From: Eonycteris spelaea
Lineage: Eukaryota > Chordata > Mammalia > Chiroptera > Pteropodidae
DNA length: 64,000 bases
Reading direction: 5' to 3'
Assembly (NCBI GenBank): GCA_003508835.1
Contig: PUFA01000203.1
Coordinates: 2,014,501 to 2,078,500 of the forward strand
The first letter of the stretch is position 1. Each line of letters opens with the position of its first letter. The notes below the pieces were generated by a model that made no database searches, was not told the origin of the DNA, and was given only the letters and a program-made list of their open reading frames with translations. Position numbers and translations under genes: made by a program. Positions 12,716 to 47,917 of this stretch are shown one piece after another.

Positions 12716-13000
12716 TGTGTTAGTTTCTAGAGCGGCAGTGACAAACTCGGGGGCTTCAAACAATGGAAATTCTCTCACCGTTCTGGAGGTTGGAGCAGAC
12801 TATCACTATCGCTATCCCTGGGCCGAAACTGGGGTGTCGCAGGGCTGTGCCCCTCCCTCTTCCAGCTCCCCGTGCCCTGCGCTTCCTTCCGTCTCAGGAT
12901 CTCCTCCCACCGCCTCCCGCGCTGCTCCCCTCTGTGTGTCCACACGAATGTTTGTGAACCGCAGCGCTGAAGGTCATGCTTTTAAAGCCATGTGTTAGGA
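12716..13000. repeat. old dispersed repeat, LTR-like
   Basis: The opening (tag-tttctagagcggcagtg, then 'acaatggaaattctctcac' and 'cgttctggaggtt') matches a very common ancient mammalian LTR-type repeat. The subfamily was not assigned. In ADAR intron 1. Confidence 0.4.
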
Positions 13001-15299
13001 TTGCAGAGCCTTTCAGCCCCTGGGAGTGGCTCCAGGTCACTCCCCAGAAAATCAGTCCAGGGGCCTCTCTCCCCCACTCTCCCGCTGCCCCCAGCCCCTC
13101 CCCCAGCCCCTACGTTGCCGTTAATGCTGTTAGGAAGACAGAATGAAAACTGGTCAGTTGAGAGCAGAGAGCGTAAAGGAAAACATCGAATCAGCATCCT
13201 GTGGTGCTGGACCTGGTGGTGTAGTGAACTGGCCATTCAGGGAGCTGGCCGTGTGGCTGCTGGCCAAGTGGGCCTGCTTCCCCAGGAAGCCGCAGGACTT
13301 GGGCAGACGCTGCCTGCAGGCCTGCCTGAAGCCGGATCGCACTTGTCCCCTCTGCTTCCTGCGACCTGTGGACATGGCGACATTGCCCTTGCAGGAAGGT
13401 GGTACTGAGCGCAGCCACTCACAGGCTGGGCCAGAGAAGAAGAGGAAGAAGAGGCAGGAACGAGTGGGAGGCTCCCCCTTCGGAACCCAAATGTGGGCCG
13501 GAAGCAGAACCTCTCCCTGTGCTGGTCAGAGGCAAAGCAGGGAGCAGTCAGGTGCGATATGCCAGACCGCCTAGCATCGGAGGGCAGTTAAAGGGTGTTG
13601 GGACTTAACGCATAAAACCACACGTCGTGTAGGGTGACCTCGTGGGTTTGTTACGAGACTAAACGCACATTCACTGTTCAAGCTCAAACGTACAGTGGGG
13701 CGTTTGGCACGGGCCTGCGGGGCGTTGGGAGCAGCAGCGTTTGGACACCGCCCCTGACGTCAGTGGTAACGCTGACACCTGGCGTCACAGTGCCCAGCGC
13801 CTCCAGGAACTGACGGACGCCGCTCTCTCATTTACTGGGTGACGGCTGGGTACAGACGCTTACCTGCTTTTGGAGACTTCGGTTTCTTCTGAGGCATCTC
13901 TTGTGTCTCATAACTCCAAAAGCCAGTCTGTCTGCTCATTCCCACATGGAGCTCATCCGCCAGCGCCAACACCGCGTGGAGCAGTGCTCGGCCGGCGGGC
14001 AGCTCACGGTCCTGTCTGCAGAAGGCCGTATAGGTTTTCAAAGCAAGCGGGGTCATTGTGGGAAACGCTCAGAATTTTAAAAATTATGCTGGTGTGGCAG
14101 TAACTTATAGTGGCATAAAAAACCCAACAATAAAGAAACCAAAAGAAACAACAACAAAAAGGAATTCTAGCAATTCTATGAATTGCTTATTATGTATTTC
14201 CTAGGAGTTAAGAACGTGAATTTATTTATGTGCGTGTCCTATTCTGAAACGACGCCCCAGTACGTAAAAATAAGTCAGTCATTTATTGTGTTTTTGATAG
14301 CCCGTTGCTTACATTGGGTAGCTTACATTCGCAGGCAGCACATTTCTGTCGCCGTGTCACTATGTGCAAATATTGGAGTTTGCAGACATCTGCTTTGCCG
14401 TAGGGAGATGGGTGAGCCAATCGGCTGTCGCCCATATGTGCAGTAGTCTGGTTATAGGCGACTGTCGACTGGAAAGGCTTGTAAACCCGCATTTGTGCGC
14501 GCAGTGAGGTGAAACGGAAGATCCCCAACGAGCCAGACTAACCGTTATTTATAGTGAAAAAGCAAGAATAGCAGGGATTGGAAGCTAAAACCAGCTCAGC
14601 GGCCAGATGATAAGGCGGCCTTCCCCAAAACTGGGGAAGCCCAGGTCCCTGAAGGCGCACGTGGAGCGTGACGGTGCGGTGACAGCCAGACTTCCAGGGT
14701 GCCGCGTGGGGGGCAGCGAGCACCTGCCTCAGGAGAGAGGTGCCAGGTGCTCACGACGCATTTATGCCCTGGGAGAACGCGGGAGGGTTAGGGGTCATTG
14801 TGACTGCTCGTCGGTATTTTCTGCAGTTTTCTGGAATCGACCTGGTACTTTTGGTCAATTTTTTAAAGCGCTTCATCCAACTCCTCAAGTCGCTATGATA
14901 GAACAGCACAAAGAGTTATGTCACCCTGGGAGCTGAGCAGTTGCTGCGGGGAGGAGGCGAAAGGTTTATGAATGAGGCTGTCTGCGGTTACCTGAGCTGC
15001 TCAGATCAAATGACAACCGTAGTTCTCCAAGGCACACACTGACCCTCTGCCTTGGACACATGGTCCCCCTTTCTGCCTCGCCGGTGCCACTTCCCTTACA
15101 GTAAAAGGGACAGAGGCAGCAGCTGAGCACCTTCCCCTCCACAATGGTTGTGATAAGGCTTTTCTGGAACATTCTCGTAGAAGGATTAGATGCTGTGGGA
15201 TGCAGAGGTAAGACATAATTCATTTGGCTTAAGTGGAAAATAGAACATGGGAAGATAGGCTGGAATTGTTGCAGGGAGTTTTAAATTGCAGCATGTGCA

Positions 15300-15640
15300 C
15301 GTGCATGGAGAAGCATAAAGCATAAGCGTGTCACTCGATGAACTGTTGGAGAGTGACATACGTGTGGCCACCACCCAAGAACTGGAACACCACCAGTTCT
15401 CAGAACATGGCTTCCCCGCCGACCCCCACAGCACCCCCAGAAGTAACCAGCATCCTGTCTTTTATGCAGTGCAGATGCACGTTAGTTTTGCCTTGTTTGG
15501 GACTTTATGTACATGGAACCATGTAGTACGTATGCGGCTTCTCTCGTTCGATATTGAGTCTCGATAATTACCCGCCTTGTTGCCTGTGGGCCGAGTTCTT
15601 TCATTGTTGTCACTATATGATATTCCGACGGAGGCATGAG
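15300..15640 (+). repeat. old L1 fragment
   Basis: Diverged text of the kind 'actttatgtacatggaacca' followed by 'ctttcattgttgtcactata', typical of ancient L1 3' regions. In ADAR intron 1. Confidence 0.45.
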
Positions 15641-16751
15641 CCGCCATTTCCGTGGTTTACTTTTGACGGCCGTTTGGGTTGTTTCGGGGCTGGGGGACAA
15701 GGCTCCCCGGGAGCGCACACTACAGGCAGAGTTCACAAGCCCGTTTCCCCAGAAGCAGCGGCGGAAGTACATTCTAGGCCAAGGGATGGCGCTGTGCACA
15801 GGTAGGGAGGGAACAAAATACAGCTTGCGCCCGGCGTGAAGTCTGGGGTGGCTGGCGGGGTGGTGGGGTAAGAGGACCGTGGAGGAAGGACATCAGCTGG
15901 TGACAGTGCTGTAGAGGGCCTGCTGTGTAAGTCTCAAAAGTGGTGGCGCTAAAATTGAAATGAACCACAGAAAAAAATCTCTCACAGGTGACGGGAGGGG
16001 GCCTTTGAGCACTAGTAAAACGCTCTAGAGGGGGCTTTTCCTAGACCCCTCTAGTGAAGTAGTGCAGGTACGTAAGCTGGGTCAGGAGAGCAGTTGAAGC
16101 TTTCCCAGGGGACCACGGAAGTGACGTTGTGGAGAGCCAGTGAGTTTCCTGCGGCCAGACCTGCAAAGCGGGTCCGCACCTCGTGTTGGGGCTCACGCCT
16201 GCCTGGTGGAGTAGTGAAGATGGGGGTGTGCCGGTGAAGGGCCTCGCCCTCGCTGGGGTGAGTGGGTGCCAGGCTGGGACGGTTGTGTGGCGTAGACCCT
16301 AAATTCTTCACGGTGGTTACTGCCTCGCATTTTGCTGGCTATTATCAGTTCGAGTCAGCGTTCAGTATCCCAGGAGTATGAGTGTCAGGGTGCACAGTGA
16401 GGACGTTAGTCATTTGAAGAGATCTGGCCCTCCCCACCCTCACCCGCTTTGCACGTTCGAGACACGTTAGAGACACACGGTCACGGTCACGTTGCTGCTG
16501 CACCTGGGGGCCAGAGGACAGCGCCCTGGCCCTGCCCCAGGGCCGGGCTTCTCCGGGCGTCCTCGTCTCGTGTCGCTTATCACCCTGTTCCCCTGAGGGG
16601 CCGGGGAGGGCGACGGGGCGCTGGGTCCCCATGGGCTCTCCGAGGAATGCAAGCCTTCTGCGGCCGGGAGGGCGGCCGGAGGGGACGGACCCGTCTGGCC
16701 GCACCTGGGGCCGGCCAGGCCCCGCCCCCCGGCCTGGGGCGGCCCTTCCCC

Positions 16752-16766
16752 AGAAACGAAAGTAAA
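16752..16766 (+). promoter_or_regulatory. ADAR: ISRE of the interferon-inducible ADAR promoter
   Basis: AGAAACGAAAGTAAA fits the interferon-stimulated response element (GAAANNGAAA core, bound by STAT1-STAT2-IRF9 or IRFs). It lies about 180 bp upstream of the exon 1A start codon. ADAR p150 is a well-established interferon-induced transcript driven by an ISRE at this place. Confidence 0.75.
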
Positions 16767-16932
16767 AACTGGCGCCGCGGCCCCGCCCCCCGGCCCGCCG
16801 TTTCCTGCGGCGGCTCCCTGCGGTCCCCACGGAGGCCGCCGAGCGGAGCGCAGGCCCGGAGCCACGGCCCGCGCGGGGCGGGTGGCGCCCGGGGACCGTG
16901 GCCGCGCTGCCCGGACATGCCTCGCGGGCGCC

Positions 16933-33279
<16,347 letters not shown>

Positions 33280-35530
33280 TGCGCGCCGGCCTCAGGGGGC
33301 TGGGGTGCACACATCGGGGCCCAGCTCCCTCGCCACGTCGGTCACGGGGCCTTTTTCTTCCTTTTCTGTTCTTTCTTCTTTTTAACGGAGCCACAGTTGG
33401 TGACACCGAGCCCTTAGGGTTCCCGTCTGCCCTCGTTCGCTGGGAATGGCCGGCCAGGCCTCGCCAGGCCCGCTGCTTTCCCCAGCAGAGAGAGCGCCAC
33501 GGACGCCTAGCGGGTTCTCCTCCCCACCCAGAGCGGGCGCCGTCGCTGGCCCCTGCAGCCCGTTCCTGCCCGCGCCGTGTTGGCCATTCCGTGTCTCTCT
33601 CCCAGTTCGCTGCCCTGACCCACGCTGTGAATCGTGTCGGGACTGGTGGCTTCCTTTGTGGGTCTGCAGGCCCCTCTGCCCCCCGCTTTTGAGATCCCTT
33701 CCTTGGGGTCAGGTTCCTCCTTTTCCTCCAAGAGGGCAAAGAGATGAACTTGAAGAATTCGGCGGAACATTTACGGGGGTAGGAGTTGGAAACCGCAGTC
33801 AGCTCTTACCGAGGCCGGCGTGGCCGGACTCGGCAGGCAGACGACCCGGGTCGCCTGCAGACGTTGCACTTTAGCGAGCCGGGGGGCGGGGGGCGAGAGG
33901 CCGGGAAAGCGGCCACTCGGAAGTGCATCCCTCCCCCGGTGGCAGGGGCCGGGGTGTCCCCTGCAGGGGTGACCCAGACTGCTCCCTGGGGGTGCAGACA
34001 TGCCTTGCAGCAGCTCCGGGCTCCCGGCTCCCCGCCTCCTCAAGCATTCCCAGGAGCTCGTCCTGCAGGGGGGTCAGGGCTGAACCCCAGCCACCTGGCA
34101 GGAGGCACTCCGGACGCGTCCTGGACAGCCAGCCGTCTCTGCGTAGGTGATCAGGATTTAGCAAAAATAAGGGCGAAAAATGATGGGCCAGGTCGCCATC
34201 CCCCCTCATGACAGTGACACCACGGGGAGCTGACTAACTCGTGGGTGAAGCAGCGTTTGGAACCATGCCGTAAACGTTGATTCCTGACACCGCAGATGAC
34301 CGTGACCGCACAGACCCAGAAGCCAGACAGTTTTCCATTTAAGTGCTTTAGTTTTGCAAGGTTGCTTCAGAAGGTCGTTCATGGGCAGGTCACAGACCTG
34401 AAGTCTCCCCACCTGTTAGGGAATCTTTGTAGGGTTGACAGATGGCAGCCATTGTAGGTGAGAGGCCAGGTTGTCAGATTCCATGGCAGTTGGGGTGGCT
34501 AGGAGGTCCCTGGCTCCCACCCCAGGCCCACGTTGACTCGGGTCAGGGCGTGGGCCTCTCCTTGCAGTCTTGCCGAGGGCTGGTCAGCCAGACATGCTCA
34601 GGAGCAGCACAGAGGCCCTGCCTCCCGGAGACCTGAGCCAGGGGCACCTCTCTTCACCTGTGACCTTGGCGGGCGGCGCCCTCCCCCACCTGCGGACTCC
34701 CGCCTCGTCAGCCGCCGCCTGCCTGCGTCTCCAGTAGGAGCACCCATGTTCACCCCTGTATTCTTGTAGCTTTGTTCCCCCAAACTGAGAAGCCCAGAGT
34801 TTGTTTAATACACTAAGGTGTCTTTCCCGAACCAAAGCGTTGTGGGGAGCCGGGGCGGGGCCTGTCTGCCCGGGGGGGCTGCCTACCCAGGTCCTGCAAC
34901 GGCAGAGGGCACGTTAGCTAGTCCTGCCTCGCAGGCCGCTGGTCTCCCTGGTTCTTCAAGCTGGAGGGTGGCCCTCTGGTCCCCTTGGGCATCGGACCCT
35001 CGCCCAGAGCTCTGGCTGCCTCTGACCTGGAGCTCGTGCCCCTTGAAGACCAGTGTCCCACTCACCCTAGGTCCTGTGGAGTAGAGCGAGGCGTCCCTGA
35101 ACCCCGCGTTCCCTGGAAACAAGCCCGTATTGGGCCCTGCACGGCCACACCCCACACCCGAGGCACACAGGACAGGCGGCTGCCCCTGCCTGGTGTCCCC
35201 TTCACGTTTTTGTCCAATCTCTGTTTTTAATAAGCAGGACCCCGTTCTCCCTGCCCCTCATCTTTTTTAAAAACTGATCTGTATCTAATTTGTCTGCTGT
35301 GGCTCTTGTGCATTTTTTGAATAATCACTTGTAAAAATCATCACTGCTTGAAGCTGTTTCCTTGCCTCATGTGGGAGAGACTATCGGTTTTCGGGGTCTT
35401 GGCAGCGACTCCAAGCGCGGAGTGAGGACCTGGCCGTGACGGCTGCCGTCCGCTTTTTGATTCTGCTTTTCTGTGCCCCTGATAACTAATGATATACATT
35501 CCTCTAAATAAAAAGTTGACAGAATCGGTA
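33280..35530 (+). other. ADAR: ADAR 3' untranslated region
   Basis: About 2.25 kb between the ADAR stop codon and the AATAAA at 35507. The human ADAR 3'UTR is of similar size. No splice sites or long conserved frames were seen within it. Confidence 0.7.
35507..35512 (+). terminator. ADAR: ADAR poly(A) signal
   Basis: AATAAA in 'cctctaaataaaaagttgac', the first convincing canonical signal downstream of the stop codon at the expected distance. Confidence 0.7.
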
Positions 35531-38500
35531 GAAATCTTCAGGCTCGGTTCTTGGGGGGCGGGCGTGGGGCGGAGGGATTTCTGGCGGCAGCACAGGCTGC
35601 GTCTAAGCGTGGGGAGAGGCCGTCCCCAGCCTGCAGGACGCAGGACGGCGACGTCCCGACAAGCCCGCGTGAGAGGTGAGCTTGTGTCTGGGTGGGGTGC
35701 GGCATCCCAGGTACCCCCGCCCCTGCCAGAGCCCACCCTCAAACAGCTTGTTCCCAGAGACTCGACAGGCAAGATTTCAAGGCCCAGTGCAGGAAAACAC
35801 CCCTTGGGACAATATCACAGTATATATATCACGCTACCTCACCTTGAGGCGTGTCCTACAGCCCCCCCATCCCCCGGGGGTGCGTGTGCACAGCGGAGCT
35901 GCAGCCCCCACCAGGACTGGCCGCCTGCAGTCTTAGGAGACAGGCCATTTGCCTTTGACTTTGTAGGTGGCTTCCAGAATATTCCTCCATCTGAGATTTC
36001 AAGAGAATGCACCACTTTACACATTGCAATTCCGTCCAGAATGTCTATGGAACTCATTCTTAACTTTTTAAAAGCGATACCCCAGAGGACGCGGCGAGGC
36101 CGTGAGCCACACGAAGCCACCTTCCTCACCCATTGCAGACACAGCAGGCAGGACGGCCAGCGACGTGGCATGTCGGGGGCACTTTAAGTGAGGCCCAGCA
36201 CCCCGGGTGCCGTTCGCAGTCCGTTGAAGTGGTGCTGGGTGAGCTGGACGGGCTTTAAAACCGGGGCAGGGCGCTGTGAGCCCGCCATGATGTACCGGCC
36301 CCTCAGGGCCCATCCTCTCCGTTCTCAGGCAGCTGACGCCCCTCCCTGCCCGAGGGCGCGTGGTGTCCAGGTCTTTTAGGAAGTGGACCCTTTCCTTTGG
36401 CGGTGTCTGCAGAGGGAACAAGGCCACCCCACCCCCACCCCTACCCCCAGGCCAGACTCAGGACTCCCTGCAGGGCCGCGGGACACTTCTGCTTAGCAGT
36501 CACCGCCCACCCTGCATCTCGTCAGGAAGTGTCCTCCACGGTGACAGCAGCCTTGACTTCCCCGGAGTGCAGGGCTGAGAGGGGCCCGGCCACCCCTGCC
36601 TCTAGGAGCCATTCTCGCCGCTGCCCGTCCTCCAGACCCCTTCCCGACAGAGTGTCTTCCCAGGGAGCCATCTCCGGGCTCTGCCTACTACAGCCCTTGG
36701 GCCATTTCCATCCCATGAATGGACTCGTAAGACAAAACAGCACAGTGATGAGCTGTCCTGCTGACCTTTTTTTCAGATGCTTATGCTGTTTTTAACCTCT
36801 TGCTGAGTCCAGTTTTCCCAACATTCTTCGCCCCATCTGCCAACCCTGACCCCCAAGGTAACAGACAAGACATCGTTAGAAACAGCTTTTCTTTACGAGA
36901 ACCGACCTCCCGATGAGTCTGGCCGGGAGGGCGAGGCCAGTGGAGTGTTCCAGGGGTGCAGACAAGGGAGGCCGAGGCCAGTGTGGGCTGGGGGCCCCTG
37001 GGGGTGAGAGAGGTGTCCTAACGATTCCTAGACCATCTCTGACCTCTCGGACCTGCTGGATGTGTACTGGAAGCTGGCGGCTTGTGCTCTGGTCTGGTGA
37101 GAGAGTGGGAGGCTGGCTGGCACCACTTGTGCTGAGGGGTGCTGTGGCACCAGCCCGACTCTGCTAAAGCAGAGGGTGACAGCTGGGACTGGGTCCCCTG
37201 TGGCTTGGGGAATGAATTCAGAGAAGACCCTGAAGGCCCCTCGCTGTCTTCCACTGGCCTCCGGCCACGGCAACAGTGTGGACTCAGATCAGGCTTAGGT
37301 GTTGGACCCAGCACGGCTCACCAGCTGTCACTTGGCCTCTCTGAGCTCGGTTCTCCTCCCTCAGCAGGGCCCCTCCCCTGCAGGGCTGTGGCAAGGAAGA
37401 GACGGTGCGTCTAAGCCCGCGGCACAGAGCTGACACTGGAATGGGGAGTCGAAGCTCCCGCCACCTCCAGAGCACCCTCCCTTTCCCCGGGGGGCGCCGA
37501 CTTGCCCACCCCCGCCCCCCAGCAGACGGCCCTCCTCTGCAGGCGCGCCAGCTGGGGCTGCCCGCGTCGCGTTTGCTTTTAACTTGTCAATAACTTGGTA
37601 CCAGCTGCTCCGGCACCAGCTGCCTCCCTGCCAGGAGACTGCCCTCCTCCCGCTGCAAGGCCAAGTGTGAAAAGCGGGGAGCATGCCGGCCCCCTTCTCA
37701 GACGAAAATGCCCATCGGGTCGCCTGCGGTCCTGCCGTTCCTGACGGAGACCATCTCAGCTCCTTTGCTCACGGCCCCCTGCAAGCCCACCTTGCTTGGG
37801 TTCAACCCAAGCAGGGCCCTCAGCTCCTTCGGATCTGGGGCCTCCAGTCCCGGCTCAGTGCTGAGCTGGGTACCCGACTCTCCAGAAAGCATCCCCACGA
37901 AGAAGGGGCTGCCCTGACCACAGCGAGGGACACGGACGGGACTCAAGAGGAGGAAACCCCGGTTCTCCAGAGCTTCGCAGGGCCCTCGGGGTCCAAACCC
38001 TGTGCTGACCGCAGTAAGGCCTGGCCTGCAGTGGCGCCTCCCCTCCGCACAGCGACCCTGCCCAGCGACCCGCCGCCCCTCCACATGCACGGCTCCCTCT
38101 CTTCCTGCGGCAGCCCTGAGCCCCGCCTGCCACCCCCGTTTCGTAGAGGAGGAGGATGGGTTCAGAGGTAGGTGCCTACATGAGGCCAGGCAGCAAACAC
38201 CCTCCACGCCCCGGGGCTGCGCGTGGCTGGGTCGTGGGTGGAGGATTTGGACCAGCTGCTCTCTAAGCCTCTCGAGCCCCACCTGCTGTCATCCTGGGAC
38301 AACAGCCACCTGGGGGCGGCACGGAGGGCAAGCACAAGCGCTGGGAATGGTGAGGAGCTGGGAGAGCTGGGAGGGGCCCTCAGGCCGGCACCCCGCCCAC
38401 CGGAGGGAGGCGTCCTTTCCAGGGGCTGTTTCAGGTTTGGGGCTCCTCAGGGCTACCAGAGCAAGGTGGGTCCAGACCTTGTGCCACTCTGCCTGCTGTC

Positions 38501-40427
38501 CTGGAACTGGGGGGCCTGCGAGGAGCCAGACCCGCCCCCCTCGGAAGGGGCGCCCCAAAGCCTGGCCTGGTAAGCGGGTACCTGCACGAGGGACATCTCT
38601 CACAGCTGCTGGCTCATGTCCCAGTGACGTCCTCCCCGCCAGTCCAGGACGAGGTCAGCCTAGGGGCGCTGGTACAGACCGGCAGGGGGCAGGAGGCCAC
38701 CCAGGGGACACCCGGCCAGGCCGGAGCTCAGCCCAGGAACAGTGAAGCTGCTGACGGCGCCCAGAGAGAGACCGCAGCTCTCAGCCCCGCCGGCCCAGGC
38801 CCCGCTCCGGAGGACCTGGTTAGCTCTAGGAAGAGACAGGGTGAGGGGGCCCAGGGGGGCCGCTGGGACAGGGGACCCTTCTCCCACCAGCTCTGCCTGC
38901 CCCCCACACTGTGCGTTCCCAGAGCATCTGCTCTGTGCCAGGGAGGGCACTGGCCTTATTCACGAACGTCACCTCATCCTCACGGCAGCCCCCCACAGGG
39001 GGCATCACCGTCCCCATTTTACGGGCGAGGAAGCTGAGACCTGGCAAGACAGAGACTTGCTCAAGACGTCTGAGTGGGTGAGGGGCAGCGCTGGGACTAG
39101 AATCCAGACCGTGCCCCTGCCCAGTGCCTCCAGCACCCACCCCCGACCTCCGCTGTGCCTGGAGAAACGGAGTCCGGCAGGGCTCCAAACAGCATGGCTG
39201 TCCGGCAGGCGCCCCAGGGCACGTGGCAGACTGACTCCTCTGTGACCAGCTCGCCTGCCGGCCGGCACTAAGCATGGGCTGGGACCAAGTCAGAGCAGGA
39301 ACAGAAGACCCCATGAGAGGTCTGTTTCCTGGGCTAATGGGCCAGGTGGGCTCCAGCTGCTGCCCCTGGAGGCAGCGTGAGAACGGCCTCCGGCGACTCA
39401 CAGGATGGGATGTTTTCAGGAGAGGCCCCGCAGCAGACCTGTCCTGCTTCAATCCTGCTCAGGTCTGGGGGTGGGGGGAGCGCTGAAGTGGCCACTGCCC
39501 CCCCGCCCCCGTCGGGCTCACCGCCACTGGTTCTGCTGCTGGCCAAAAAGCTGTTCTGCTTACCACTGACATCCTTCATTTACTCAAACAACCAGCCAGT
39601 CCCACGGGGGGAACTCAGCCTGTGAGCTTGCCCTTCTCATGCAGTTTGTTTGAGTCCTCAGACCTCGGGCTCTATGCAGGTCACACAAAGCCTGAGCTCA
39701 GAGGCTCCCCAATACCCAGCCTTGCCCACCGCACCCTGGCCAAGCAAAAAAAGGAAGGAGAGGGAAGTCCAGGGGTGCAGAGGACTCTTCACCGGGAGAA
39801 GGGGGCCTGGGGCTGGGCTCTGAACCCCTTCGGAGCAAGGGGCTGTGGGACTGGGGGGAAGCTTCCCCCAGGAGCCTGACCACAGCGCCAGGCTAAGCAT
39901 CTGGGCAGGCACCCCTGCCGCTGTGAGCCCACCCAGCCCGGCGGCTGTCCCCTGGGACCGGGCGGACGTCCAGCCACACCAGGCCTCTCTCCTCTCGCTC
40001 CTCCCTTCCGAGCAGCCACGTGTCAGGCCAGCCCAGCACAGAGTTGGAGCCCTGTTCCTCCCCCCCTCACACACACACCCCTTCCCATGACTTAGAGGCG
40101 GTGGGAGATGTGCCCCCACTCGGCCCTGCCCTTCACACTTGCCCCAGGCTGCGGGGCCCCGACGTCGTCCTGTCCTCCACTTCTCAGCCTCCACCCTCCA
40201 CAGCAGCACGATTGCCCGGCTGGGGCAGGAGGCGAGCGGCTGGTCCAGCCTCGGTGGAGCTGGCTGTGTGTGCGCCGAGGTGCGCGGGGAGGGGCTCCAG
40301 GTGACGTGAGAGGATGGATCTCTGGGGGCAGCGCCCCTCTTCCTGGTGGCTCATCGTCCCTCTTCCACCCAGACGAGTGCAGGACAGAGGGCGAAGGGGC
40401 GCAGGAGCACGGAGCGGGGCCGGGGCC
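35531..40427. other. gap between convergent genes, includes CHRNB2 3'UTR
   Basis: Non-coding DNA between the ADAR poly(A) signal and the CHRNB2 stop codon. Human CHRNB2 has a long 3'UTR, so much of the distal part (roughly 36.5-40.4 kb, minus strand) is probably CHRNB2 3'UTR, but no canonical AATAAA on the minus strand was found to fix its end. A MIR occurs at 38930-39115. No other gene was recognised. Confidence 0.5.
38930..39115 (-). repeat. MIR SINE
   Basis: Inverted MIR: 'catctgctctgtgccaggga', 'ctcatcctcacggcagcc', 'cccattttacgggcgaggaa', 'gctgggactagaatccaga'. Confidence 0.8.
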
Positions 40428-47827
<7,400 letters not shown>

Positions 47828-47896
47828 GCTGCGGGCATCGCTCGCCGCCTGGCCCGGAGTGACCGGAGCGCGCCGCAGGCAGCAGGGCCGCGGGCC

Positions 47897-47917
47897 GGCG
47901 CTGTCCGTGGTGCTGAA
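47897..47917 (-). promoter_or_regulatory. CHRNB2: RE1/NRSE silencer (REST site)
   Basis: On the minus strand this 21-mer begins TTCAGCACCACGG and ends ACAGCGCC, a match to the RE1 consensus at every position I can compare. It lies about 70 bp upstream of the CHRNB2 ATG. REST repression of CHRNB2 outside neurons through such a site is known from human and rodent work. Confidence 0.9.

Noticed and set aside
13747..13764. A second TGACGTCA CRE in ADAR intron 1
   Set aside because: No CpG island, donor site or other promoter element accompanies it.
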